Below, piece by piece: positions 9,083-16,650 of a stretch of 43,727 nucleotides of DNA. The number at the start of each line of letters is the position of its first letter. Position 1 is the stretch's first letter. The stretch is from positions 1-43,727 of IMG/VR virus record IMGVR_UViG_3300046449_000160. The stretch is one strand, 5' to 3'. Origin of the DNA: a virus. The notes below the pieces were generated by a model that saw only the letters and a list, made by a program, of their open reading frames with translations, had not been told where the DNA came from and searched no databases. The translations under genes and the position numbers were made by a program.

Positions 9083-9520
9083 ATGGCTGAAGGGAGCCGC
9101 AATAAAGGCGGTCGGCCAAAGGAAGGGTTAGACACTCTTCCTAAAGGTTGGCAGCTTAAAATACTGGATATGTATGAGAATGGGGCGTCCGATGTAGAGG
9201 TGCGGGCGTGGATATGGAAGCAGAGAGGATCATTTTCAACTGACCTTTTTGACCGGTGGATAAAAGAAGAGCCTGCGTTTTCAGAAACCATAAAAACAGG
9301 CAGGGCATTATCTCACGCTTGGTGGGAGAATATGGGCCGAACTCAATTGATGGTTGATAACGATGGGCCTAAGCTAAATGCCACTCTTTGGTATATGAAT
9401 ATGAAGAATCGGTTCGGCTGGGCTGATAAGCAAGAAACACAAGTATCTGGATCTAATGGTGGGCCAATAGAGACTAAGTGGACTGTGGAATTTGTTAATG
9501 CCGACACTGAAAGTAAATAA
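9083..9520 (+). CDS. terS: Terminase small subunit (putative)
   Basis: 145 residues. The N-terminal [10 protein letters not shown] is the basic start common to small terminases, followed by an HTH-like region (about residues 25-55, [20 protein letters not shown]) suited to recognising the packaging site. Residues 95-130 ([19 protein letters not shown]) recall terminase small subunits with an '[14 protein letters not shown]' type signature. It precedes and overlaps the large subunit by 23 bases, the usual gene order. The ATG follows GGGGGTAAAGCT. It would bind concatemeric DNA and load the large subunit. Confidence 0.8.
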   Translation: MAEGSRNKGGRPKEGLDTLPKGWQLKILDMYENGASDVEVRAWIWKQRGSFSTDLFDRWIKEEPAFSETIKTGRALSHAWWENMGRTQLMVDNDGPKLNATLWYMNMKNRFGWADKQETQVSGSNGGPIETKWTVEFVNADTESK

Positions 9521-10982
9521 GAAGCTTGAGCGCTTTCTGACGACAAGTAAGCAGATTAAAGTAGCTATCGGTGGTCGCTCTTCTGGTAAGTCCATCGGCT
9601 TTGGTGACATGCTCACATTTAAGATGGAAACGGAAGGTGCTGACATTTACTGTTTGCGTGAGTTCCAGGATTCAATAGCAGACTCAGTACACAGGGTGTT
9701 TATTGGCTCTATCGAAGACAGGCTTAAACTCAAAGGCTGGGCTATTACTAATGACCGTGTACAGGCTCCTAACGGTGCTGTGACAAAATACAAAGGTGCA
9801 GCAAGAAACCCAGACTCTATACAGTCGGCGCAGGGTTATAAATACTCATGGTTTGAAGAAGCGCACACGATGAGTCAGGCTTCTATTGATAAACTTCTCC
9901 CAACAATTCTTCGTAACCCAGGCGCAGAATGCTGGTTTGGTGCTAACCCTCAATCCTCAGCTGATCCATTCTCGCAGAGATTTATTGTTCCATATCAGAA
10001 ATATTTAGATCGTGACGGATTCTACGAAGATGATTTGCATTTAATCGTTGTGATCAACTGGCGTGACAACCCGTGGCATAGTCCAGAAAGTGAAAAGCTC
10101 AGATTGTGGGATAAAGAGAACCTGCCTCGCGCTAAGTATGATTGGATCTGGGAGGGTAAATATAACGATGAAGTAGAGAATGCAATAATCAAGGCTGAGT
10201 GGTTTGATGCTGCAATAGATGCACATAAAGATCCACGGTTTAAGCACTTATTCAAACCTCGTGGTGCTGTCGTTGCTGCTCATGATCCCTCTGATACCGG
10301 TAGTGACTCTGCGGGGTTTGCTGTACGTCATGGCTCTATTATCGAATGCGTAAAAGAAAAGCAATCAGGTGAGATAGACGAGAAATGCGACTGGGCTACT
10401 GATTTGTCGCTAGAGCAGAGAGTTGACTGGTTCCTCTGGGATGGTGACGGAATGGGTACCGGGCTTAAAAGGCAGATTGCGGATGCGTTCGAAGGAACTC
10501 GTGTTAAGTGGCATATGTTCAAGGGCTCGTTATCTGGCAGTGGGCAGGATAACGCAGATGATATCTATCTGAACGACTCTAAAGCACCGGGTGAGCCACA
10601 ATTCACTTACGCTGATACATTTAAAAACAACCGCTCAAGATACTACACTGACATAGCAGATAGGTTTTATAATACGTATAAGCTGGTTACGTTGGGTGTA
10701 TTTAGTGATGTGGATGACATGATAAGCCTAAGCTCTGAAGGAATAGATAATATTGCTGCGCTTAGGTCGGAGCTTTGCCGTATTCCGTCTAAACAAAACC
10801 CTGGCGGTCTAGTTCAGATAATGAGTAAACAGGATATGGCTAAACTCGGGATTTCATCTCCAAATATGGGGGACACAGTTATGATGACTATGTGGAAGCC
10901 TAAGGTTAGGTCTAAAACTAGATCAAACACTTTCATAAAACACGCTGAGTCAATGGCGACTGATTACGATCCGTTCGGGTGA
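9498..10982 (+). CDS. terL: Terminase large subunit
   Basis: 494 residues. This motor translocates DNA into the procapsid and cuts it. A Walker A motif GGRSSGKS lies near residue 25 and a Walker B-like segment YSWFEEAH near 115. The C-terminal nuclease part starts around residue 255 with [16 protein letters not shown] and continues with [10 protein letters not shown], supplying acidic metal-binding residues. The overall pattern is that of PBSX/P22-like terminases. I chose the ATG at 9498 over a TTG six bases upstream. It overlaps the small subunit and is followed four bases later by the GNAT gene, in one operon. Confidence 0.9.
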   Translation: MPTLKVNKKLERFLTTSKQIKVAIGGRSSGKSIGFGDMLTFKMETEGADIYCLREFQDSIADSVHRVFIGSIEDRLKLKGWAITNDRVQAPNGAVTKYKGAARNPDSIQSAQGYKYSWFEEAHTMSQASIDKLLPTILRNPGAECWFGANPQSSADPFSQRFIVPYQKYLDRDGFYEDDLHLIVVINWRDNPWHSPESEKLRLWDKENLPRAKYDWIWEGKYNDEVENAIIKAEWFDAAIDAHKDPRFKHLFKPRGAVVAAHDPSDTGSDSAGFAVRHGSIIECVKEKQSGEIDEKCDWATDLSLEQRVDWFLWDGDGMGTGLKRQIADAFEGTRVKWHMFKGSLSGSGQDNADDIYLNDSKAPGEPQFTYADTFKNNRSRYYTDIADRFYNTYKLVTLGVFSDVDDMISLSSEGIDNIAALRSELCRIPSKQNPGGLVQIMSKQDMAKLGISSPNMGDTVMMTMWKPKVRSKTRSNTFIKHAESMATDYDPFG

Positions 10983-10986
10983 TGCG

Positions 10987-11433
10987 ATGATAAGAGAGAT
11001 GACAGAGCAGGACATTCCTAGAATGATTGAGCTGGGCGCAAGAATGCATCTTGAGTCTGAATACAAGGATTTCAAGCACAATACACAGAAGACATATAAG
11101 CTAGGTCACACAATTATAGATTCAAATGATATGTGCGGCTTTGTTAGCGAGGTGGATGGTGAAATTAAAGGTATGTTTATTGGAGCCAAATGGGAACACT
11201 ATTTTTCTGATGCAACTATATCCGGCGATTTGTTGCTTTATGTAGACCCTGATCATAGGGGTGGAATGACTGGCATTAGGCTAATAAAAGCATATCTATC
11301 ATGGGCTAAAGATTTAGGCGTTGACGACATTAGACTAGGTGAAACGGCCGGTATCGACAGAGAAGCTATAGCAAAGCTTTATGCTAAACTAGGCTTTATA
11401 AACTATGGTACAATTTACAAACTAAATAGATAG
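10987..11433 (+). CDS. GNAT-family N-acetyltransferase between terminase and portal
   Basis: 148 residues. The GNAT fold transfers acetyl from acetyl-CoA to an amine. The N-terminus IREMTEQDIPRMIELGARMH is the typical beta1-alpha1 start. DLLLYVDPDHRGGMTGIRLI carries the motif A loop (R/Q-x-x-G-x-G/A-like, here HRGGMTG), and AKLYAKLGFINYG is the usual C-terminal motif B end. Several podophages carry a GNAT gene at exactly this place, between terL and the portal gene; the substrate is unknown. It is embedded in the late operon, so it is made with virion proteins. Confidence 0.8.
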   Translation: MIREMTEQDIPRMIELGARMHLESEYKDFKHNTQKTYKLGHTIIDSNDMCGFVSEVDGEIKGMFIGAKWEHYFSDATISGDLLLYVDPDHRGGMTGIRLIKAYLSWAKDLGVDDIRLGETAGIDREAIAKLYAKLGFINYGTIYKLNR

Positions 11434-11444
11434 GAGTTGTCACG

Positions 11445-11633
11445 ATGTGCGGATTTCTAAAACCAAGCACGCCCAGCGTTCCAGCTGCACCAACGGCTGA
11501 CCAAGCTGCTGATACTGCTAGAACTGATACATTAGAGAAGCGGAGAGCGGCGGCTGCTGCTGGAAAGAAGTCAACTATACTTGCTGGCGGCACTGCCGCT
11601 GAAGAAAAGCTTAAAACCGTTTTAGGTTCTTAA
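11445..11633 (+). CDS. Small Ala-rich virion protein before the portal
   Basis: 62 residues, starting with MCGFLKPSTPSVPAAP and continuing with Ala, Thr, Arg and Glu (LEKRRAAAAAGKKSTILAGG). Small proteins that begin 'MCGF/MCFGG...P.P.P' and end in an Ala/Gly-rich tail are common next to podophage portals and are thought to be minor head or internal proteins. GGAGTTGTCACG precedes the ATG. It ends one base before the portal ATG. The role is inferred from position. Confidence 0.65.
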   Translation: MCGFLKPSTPSVPAAPTADQAADTARTDTLEKRRAAAAAGKKSTILAGGTAAEEKLKTVLGS

Positions 11634-11634
11634 T

Positions 11635-13227
11635 ATGGCTATTGATGCTGAGAAGATAATCAAGCGATATAAAACGCTTAAGGCAGAAAGAGGGGTATGG
11701 GATAGTCATTGGCGAGAGATTGCTGATTTAGTCTACCCAAGGCGTAGTGATTTTGATACTAAGCGTTCCGCTGGTGAAAAGCGTATGACTAAGGTGTTCG
11801 ACTCTACGGCTATACACTCTAATGAATTATTAGCTTCAGGCATGGTTGGCTTGAATATAAGCCCTGCTAGCAAGTGGTTTGTTGCTGATACTGAGAACAT
11901 GGACGATGCATCTAAGAGATGGTTGTCTAATGCCTCTGATGTGATGCTTGAGGAGATCAATAAAGCATCAGCTGGTTTCTATACGTCCGCTTATGAGTAC
12001 TTCTTGGAGTTTGGCGCGTTTGGTACGGCGGCTATTGCTATAATGGAATCGCAAAGTGGTGACGGCATATATTGTCAGTCTCGCGCTTTGTCTGAGATAG
12101 TTATCTCTGAAGGCTCTAATGGGTTAATAGATACTGTATACCGCCGTTTTGAGTGGCCAGCCCATAGGATTTTTGATAAATGGGGAGATCAATCTGGCGA
12201 GCAAGTATTAAAAGCGATCAAAGAAGATAAGCTCGATTGCAAATTCCATATCATTCATTGCATTCAGCCTAGAAAGGATAGAGATAAAGAAAAGAAAACA
12301 AAGGTTAATCTCCCGTTTGAAGAGTCCTATGTTATCGAGAAAGACAAAACTGTCTTAGAAGAGGGCGGCTATCACGAGTTCCCTATCCCTACGGGTAGAT
12401 TTTACAAGAGCCCAATGGAAACATACGGTCGATCTCCTGCAATGACTGCCTTGCCTGATGTCAAAATGATTAACGAGATCATGAAGACAACTATTAAGGC
12501 TGCTCAGAAATCAGTAGATCCACCATTGATTGTTCCTAATGACGGCTTTCTTAATCCGCTTAGGACTGTTCCTGGTGGTATCAATGTTTTTGATGGCTCA
12601 GCTGATGGGGCTATAGGTCAATTACCTAGCGCTCACCCTGAGATCGGCATAGACATGATTGAGATGCTGAAGGAAACTATCCGATCTACGTTTTTTGTTG
12701 ACCAGCTGCAATTTGCTGGTGATGCTAGAATGACAGCTACAGAGGTTCTACAGCGAACAGAAGAGAAGCTACGACTTATGGGGCCAATACTGGGTCGTGT
12801 GCAGTCTGAATTCTTGGGGCCGGTGCTAGATAGAATATTCGGCATACTGTTTAGACAGGGCAAGTTTGGAGAGCCACCAGAAAGCCTGCCTGCTAGCTTT
12901 GAATTCAAATACACCTCACAAGTAACACAGTCACAGCGACAGACAGAGGCTAATGGATTCTTAAGGGCTGTTGAGGTTATGGCTCCTCTTTTGAATATCA
13001 ATCCTCAGTTGCTAACTGATAACATAGACGCTAATAAGACGCTTCGTGATACTCTAGAAATGTTCGGCGTTTCTGCTGATAAGTTTAATCCTGAAAAAGA
13101 GGTCGATGTAGTACAGCAACAAAGACAGCAAATACAGCAATTAACTCAAATGCTTGCACTTGCTCAGCAAGGTGGTGAGGCAGGGCAGGCATTAAACCAA
13201 GCAACTGCGCAGGAGGGTGCACAGTGA
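11635..13227 (+). CDS. Portal (head-to-tail connecting) protein
   Basis: 530 residues, the usual size of the podophage head-to-tail connecting protein family. The N-terminus has RGVWDSHWREIADLVYPRR, then TKVFDSTAIHSNELLASGMV, both hallmarks of that family. Residues about 230-260 and 370-400 cover the wing and stem, and the C-terminus is Gln-rich (QQQRQQIQQLTQML), as in T7-like portals. A ring of twelve would form the DNA channel at one capsid vertex. Its stop TGA overlaps the next gene's GTG start, so translation is coupled. Confidence 0.9.
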   Translation: MAIDAEKIIKRYKTLKAERGVWDSHWREIADLVYPRRSDFDTKRSAGEKRMTKVFDSTAIHSNELLASGMVGLNISPASKWFVADTENMDDASKRWLSNASDVMLEEINKASAGFYTSAYEYFLEFGAFGTAAIAIMESQSGDGIYCQSRALSEIVISEGSNGLIDTVYRRFEWPAHRIFDKWGDQSGEQVLKAIKEDKLDCKFHIIHCIQPRKDRDKEKKTKVNLPFEESYVIEKDKTVLEEGGYHEFPIPTGRFYKSPMETYGRSPAMTALPDVKMINEIMKTTIKAAQKSVDPPLIVPNDGFLNPLRTVPGGINVFDGSADGAIGQLPSAHPEIGIDMIEMLKETIRSTFFVDQLQFAGDARMTATEVLQRTEEKLRLMGPILGRVQSEFLGPVLDRIFGILFRQGKFGEPPESLPASFEFKYTSQVTQSQRQTEANGFLRAVEVMAPLLNINPQLLTDNIDANKTLRDTLEMFGVSADKFNPEKEVDVVQQQRQQIQQLTQMLALAQQGGEAGQALNQATAQEGAQ

Positions 13228-13421
13228 AATCAACAATACATGCAGAATACAAATGTGGTGAATGCGGCGGCATGATGCAGTACCACGAAAACAGCACTAA
13301 GCTACGCTGCACAAAACTAAAGTGCTCACAACGTAACATTGAATATTTAGTGCCAACCATTGAACTAGAGCCAGTAAATAAGCCGGTGAAGAAGAATGTC
13401 AAGCAAGCAGCTAAAAACTGA
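13224..13421 (+). CDS. Small zinc-ribbon protein
   Basis: 65 residues starting at GTG with GGAGGGTGCACA before it, and overlapping the portal stop. Two cysteine pairs, CGECG at residues about 11-15 and CTKLKC at about 30-35, form a probable zinc ribbon. The C-terminus is Lys/Val/Pro-rich and basic. It lies between portal and scaffold genes; its role is not known to me. It could bind nucleic acid or help assembly. Confidence 0.65.
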   Translation: MKSTIHAEYKCGECGGMMQYHENSTKLRCTKLKCSQRNIEYLVPTIELEPVNKPVKKNVKQAAKN

Positions 13422-13632
13422 TTATCAGCAAGCCTTTGATACCGCAGGTGGTAAGCGAGTGCTTGAGGATATTTTAGCCTATTGTCATGTTCTCGAACCT
13501 TTAAACGGGTCTATTGATACAAACTCAATTATAATAAGGGAAGCTAGGCGTGATGTTGCGCTTACTATTCTTCAAAAACTTAATTGGGATGAACGGAAAT
13601 TCATTGATAACGCCGAAGGGGGCAAAAAATGA
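13396..13632 (+). CDS. Small conserved podophage protein of Bbp19-like type
   Basis: 78 residues. TDYQQAFDTAGGKRVLEDIL followed by REARRDVALTILQKL resembles the short Bbp19-type proteins found near portals and capsids of podophages, in which 'F.T..G..VL.DL' and 'EG.R.V.L.I' are conserved. It overlaps the previous gene by 26 bases and the next by four. GGTGAAGAAG upstream provides a ribosome site. The function of this family is unknown. Confidence 0.6.
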   Translation: MSSKQLKTDYQQAFDTAGGKRVLEDILAYCHVLEPLNGSIDTNSIIIREARRDVALTILQKLNWDERKFIDNAEGGKK

Positions 13633-14462
13633 AGATGAATAATTATGTACTAATGAACGAAGAACCTGCCGATACTGGCGGTGGTGAACCAGCTAATATT
13701 GGACAGTCTAGTGATGGTAATTGGTATGATTCTCTTCCCGAAGATATGCGAGAAGACCAGAACATTACTAAGTTTGATTCTGTTGAATCGCTTGGTAAGT
13801 CGTGGTTAAACGCTCAGCGCCTAATCGGTGCTGACAAAATACCAATGCCTCAGACAGATGATGACTGGGAAAACACATACAACCGTTTAGGTCGTCCAGA
13901 AGATGTCGCAGGTTATGAAGTTAAAGCGCCTGAAGGAGTGGAGATTGATAGCGAGCTCCAAGGCTCATTCCTTCAGACAGCCCATAGCCTTGGTTTAAAC
14001 CAGAAGCAGGTTGAAGGTTTGGCAAACTGGCAATTTGAGCAAGGCGCAAATACACAACAGGCTTCACAGCAACAATCAGAGCAGGCCTTTAATGAAGCTA
14101 TGAACGGTCTTAAGTCTGAATGGGGTAATGCCTTTGAGCAGAACGCAAATGTAGCTGTACGGGCTGCTAGCGAGTTCCTAAGCGATGATGACAAGGCTTT
14201 CATTGAGAATGCGAAGATTGATGGGATAGAAGTTGGCAACCATCCAATGTTCCTTAAGCTGTTCCACAATGTTGGTAAGCAAATGATGGAAGGAAGTAAG
14301 CTTGAAGGGCTTGGGTCTGAGGCAATTAAGACTCCTGACGAAATGGAGGACGAACGTAATTCTCTTATGGCTAACCCTGCATATATGGATAGCCGCCATC
14401 CTGAGCACAAGCAGATTGTTAAGAAGGTGCAAAACCTGTTCCAGCAACAGTTCGGCAGTTGA
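13629..14462 (+). CDS. Capsid scaffolding protein (putative)
   Basis: 277 residues, acidic and Gln/Glu/Asn-rich. WYDSLPEDMREDQNITKFDS and VESLGKSWLNAQRLIGAD near the N-terminus are characteristic of a podophage scaffold family in which 'SLP.DLR.DP.L..F...E.LAKSY..AQ..IG' is conserved. The middle part is a helical, Gln-rich segment and the C-terminus (MDSRHPEHKQIVKKVQNLFQ) is basic, as expected for capsid binding. It directly precedes the capsid gene. Scaffold directs procapsid assembly and then leaves. The ATG follows GGGGGCAAAAA and overlaps the previous stop. Confidence 0.8.
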   Translation: MKMNNYVLMNEEPADTGGGEPANIGQSSDGNWYDSLPEDMREDQNITKFDSVESLGKSWLNAQRLIGADKIPMPQTDDDWENTYNRLGRPEDVAGYEVKAPEGVEIDSELQGSFLQTAHSLGLNQKQVEGLANWQFEQGANTQQASQQQSEQAFNEAMNGLKSEWGNAFEQNANVAVRAASEFLSDDDKAFIENAKIDGIEVGNHPMFLKLFHNVGKQMMEGSKLEGLGSEAIKTPDEMEDERNSLMANPAYMDSRHPEHKQIVKKVQNLFQQQFGS

Positions 14463-14498
14463 TTTTATAAAAGTCAAGCGCTAAACTGTATAGAAATA

Positions 14499-14577
14499 GG
14501 GCGGGGAAACTCGCCCAACCCCCGACAACCCTTCCAAAGGGCCGGAACCGTGTAAATATTCTAGTTACGGGACCGGC
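14499..14577 (+). promoter_or_regulatory. Triple-hairpin leader upstream of the capsid gene
   Basis: The 174 bases between scaffold and capsid hold three consecutive hairpins: GGGCG/CGCCC (14499-14516), CCCTT/AAGGG (14529-14541) and GCCGG/CCGGC (14541-14577), the last with an inner CCGT/ACGG stem. None is followed by a T run, so they are not ordinary terminators. They would form a structured 5' leader or processing site that could raise capsid mRNA stability. The role is inferred from position. Confidence 0.5.
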
Positions 14578-14636
14578 AACGACAACCCCAAAGCTAGGCA
14601 GAAACTTAAAACTTTTGTTTATCTGAGGGACATATC

Positions 14637-15500
14637 ATGTCTTTACAAATTACCACAGCGTTTGTTAACCAGTTTGGTGCAAACATTGATTTGCTATCAC
14701 AGCAAAAAGAATCCCGTTTCATGGGCAAAGTCCGGATGGAATCCCAGAACGGTGAAATCGCATTTTATGAACAGATTGGTGCTACTGCGGCAATCGAACG
14801 TACTTCTCGCCACTCTGACACGCCTCGTGTTGATACTCCTCATTCATGCCGTGCAGTGACATTGTCCGATTTTGAGTGGGCTGACCTTATCGACCAAGCC
14901 GACAAAGTGCGTATGTTGATTGACCCAACGTCTTCTTATGCTAAATCTGCAATGATGGCAATGAACCGTAGCCGTGATGATGTGATGATTGCTGCTGCAT
15001 TAGGGACAGCTAAGACAGGTAAGAACGGAACAACTGATATTGTTCTACCTTCTGACCAGAAGATTGTTCACAACTCAACTGGTTTGACGCTTGCTAAGCT
15101 TCGTAAAGCAGCGGAAATCCTAAACAGTAACGATGTTGATCCGGACATTAATCGTTACATGGCTATTACGTCTAAACAGCTTACAAACCTATTAGGCACT
15201 ACTGAAATCACTAGCTCAGACTACGCGGCTGTTAAAGCGTTAGTTGAGGGTAAAGTAGATACTTTCATGGGCTTCAAGTTTGTACGCACTGAGCGCCTAA
15301 CAACTGATGGTGATGGCAACCGCCAGATTATCGCATGGGCGGAAGACGGTCTATTGTTGGCTCAGGGTAGCAACAACATGACTCGCGTTAGTGAGCGTGA
15401 CGACAAGTCTTATTCTGTACAGGTTTTCCGTAGCGAATGCTTCGGTGCAACACGTATGGAAGAAGAGAAAGTTGTTGAAATTGCTTGTACTGAATCGTAA
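14637..15500 (+). CDS. Major capsid protein
   Basis: 287 residues. TAFVNQFGANIDLLSQQKES followed by MGKVRMESQNGEIAFYEQIG, and later SDFEWADLIDQADKVRMLID, match a podophage major capsid family (Phage_capsid_2 type, HK97-like fold). It is preceded by scaffold and a structured leader, with GAGGGACATATC before the ATG. A small conserved protein follows 12 bases later. As the shell protein it should be the most abundant product of the operon. Confidence 0.85.
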   Translation: MSLQITTAFVNQFGANIDLLSQQKESRFMGKVRMESQNGEIAFYEQIGATAAIERTSRHSDTPRVDTPHSCRAVTLSDFEWADLIDQADKVRMLIDPTSSYAKSAMMAMNRSRDDVMIAAALGTAKTGKNGTTDIVLPSDQKIVHNSTGLTLAKLRKAAEILNSNDVDPDINRYMAITSKQLTNLLGTTEITSSDYAAVKALVEGKVDTFMGFKFVRTERLTTDGDGNRQIIAWAEDGLLLAQGSNNMTRVSERDDKSYSVQVFRSECFGATRMEEEKVVEIACTES

Positions 15501-15512
15501 GGGGAAATTGAA

Positions 15513-16016
15513 ATGGCTATTGTAGAATTAAACGGCTCAAAGATTATGACAGGCTTAGAGTCTGTTCCTTCTGAGTTCGGCGATCCAGGCATTGGTAATG
15601 GTGCTGTGCGGTCATGGGTTGAGACTGTTGAAGTTGGCGCTGCTGACTCTGCCACCTCAACTTACTTAATGGCTCGACTACCGTCTAATGCTCGAATCCT
15701 AGGTGCATCTAAGTTTTATTCCGATGATTTAGCATCATCTGGCGCGCCAACTATGGATATTGGTGTATTTAATCCAACCGGCAAAACAACTATCACTAAC
15801 GATCCTGATGCTATTAACGATGGTATCGATGTTGCTACGGTAACTGATGCAGCGCTAATCAAGGATATTGCCAATTACGGCAATCGTTTGTGGGAGTTTG
15901 TAAGCGGTCAGACAGTTGATCCTAAAGGTGACTTAGATATTAAGCTATCCTTAGTTGATGCTGATGTGAACGTGGGCGGTACGGTAACAGTTGAGCTTTT
16001 CTATACGCTTGACTAG
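15513..16016 (+). CDS. Capsid-linked virion protein (decoration or vertex protein candidate)
   Basis: 167 residues, acidic, beta-rich, without cysteine or membrane segments. It has SATSTYLMARLPSNARILGA and ends DVNVGGTVTVELFYTLD. Proteins of this pattern ('VRLPSNARI', then '...LY') follow major capsid genes in many podophages and are found in virions; the exact role is not established to my knowledge. GGGGAAATTGAA precedes the ATG. A strong terminator follows, ending the head gene block. Confidence 0.65.
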   Translation: MAIVELNGSKIMTGLESVPSEFGDPGIGNGAVRSWVETVEVGAADSATSTYLMARLPSNARILGASKFYSDDLASSGAPTMDIGVFNPTGKTTITNDPDAINDGIDVATVTDAALIKDIANYGNRLWEFVSGQTVDPKGDLDIKLSLVDADVNVGGTVTVELFYTLD

Positions 16017-16057
16017 ATGTTTCGGCTGCCCTTCCAGTCGGAAAAGCGGTAACGCGG

Positions 16058-16078
16058 AGGGGCTTCGGCCCCTTTTTT
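16058..16078 (+). terminator. Rho-independent terminator after the head genes
   Basis: AGGGGC-TTCG-GCCCCT with a stable UUCG-type loop and a run of six T. It would lower expression of the tail and ejection genes relative to the capsid gene. Confidence 0.9.
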
Positions 16079-16089
16079 ATAGGTGATAT

Positions 16090-16647
16090 ATGGCATCTGA
16101 AACAGATATTTGTAACATAGCACTAATTGAGCTTGGCGAAGAGCAGATAATGTCTCTTACTGAGGGATCAAAAGCGGCTAGGTTATGCAACCTTGTATAT
16201 GATGACACTCGCGATGCTGTACTTAGGGAGCATCCGTGGAACTTTTCGATTAAGCGTGTCGAGCTGGCAAAGCTTACAACCAATCCAGCCTTTGAGTACG
16301 ACTCACAATTTCAGCTACCTTCAGACTGTTTGCGTGTTGTAAGAACGGATGACAGCCTAGATCCTTATCGTGTTGAAGGTAATAAGCTTCTTTCATATAA
16401 CGACTCTGTGAAAATAGAGTACATAAGCCGAATTGAAGATACCTCACGGTTTGATTCTCTTTTTGTTGAAGTTCTAGCGGTTAGAATTGCTGCTAAGCTG
16501 TCTTATAACCTGTCAGATAATAACAATCTTACTCAGTTCCTAGAGCAGAAATACAGAGACAGACTTAAACAGGCCAAGTCTATGGACGGGCAAGAAGGTA
16601 TACCTTATTCAACTGATGCCGACATGTGGCTTAATTCAAGAGTGTAA
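16090..16647 (+). CDS. Tail adaptor (tail tubular protein A / gp11-like)
   Basis: 185 residues. SETDICNIALIELGEEQI followed by CNLVYDDTRDAVLREHPWNF is the signature of T7 gp11-like adaptor proteins (also P22 gp4-related folds), which form the ring joining the portal to the tail nozzle. The segment VEYLAVRIAAKLSYNLS-like near residues 125-145 (here EVLAVRIAAKLSYNLSDN) is also typical. It starts just after the terminator and is followed four bases later by the nozzle gene. Confidence 0.85.
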   Translation: MASETDICNIALIELGEEQIMSLTEGSKAARLCNLVYDDTRDAVLREHPWNFSIKRVELAKLTTNPAFEYDSQFQLPSDCLRVVRTDDSLDPYRVEGNKLLSYNDSVKIEYISRIEDTSRFDSLFVEVLAVRIAAKLSYNLSDNNNLTQFLEQKYRDRLKQAKSMDGQEGIPYSTDADMWLNSRV

Positions 16648-16650
16648 GCA

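Noticed and set aside
12633-13001. Open frame of 122 codons on the minus strand
   Set aside because: Antisense shadow of the portal gene without ribosome site or operon context.
13973-14410. Open frame of 145 codons on the minus strand
   Set aside because: It is opposite the scaffold gene, has Ser/Cys/Leu-rich antisense composition and no ribosome site.
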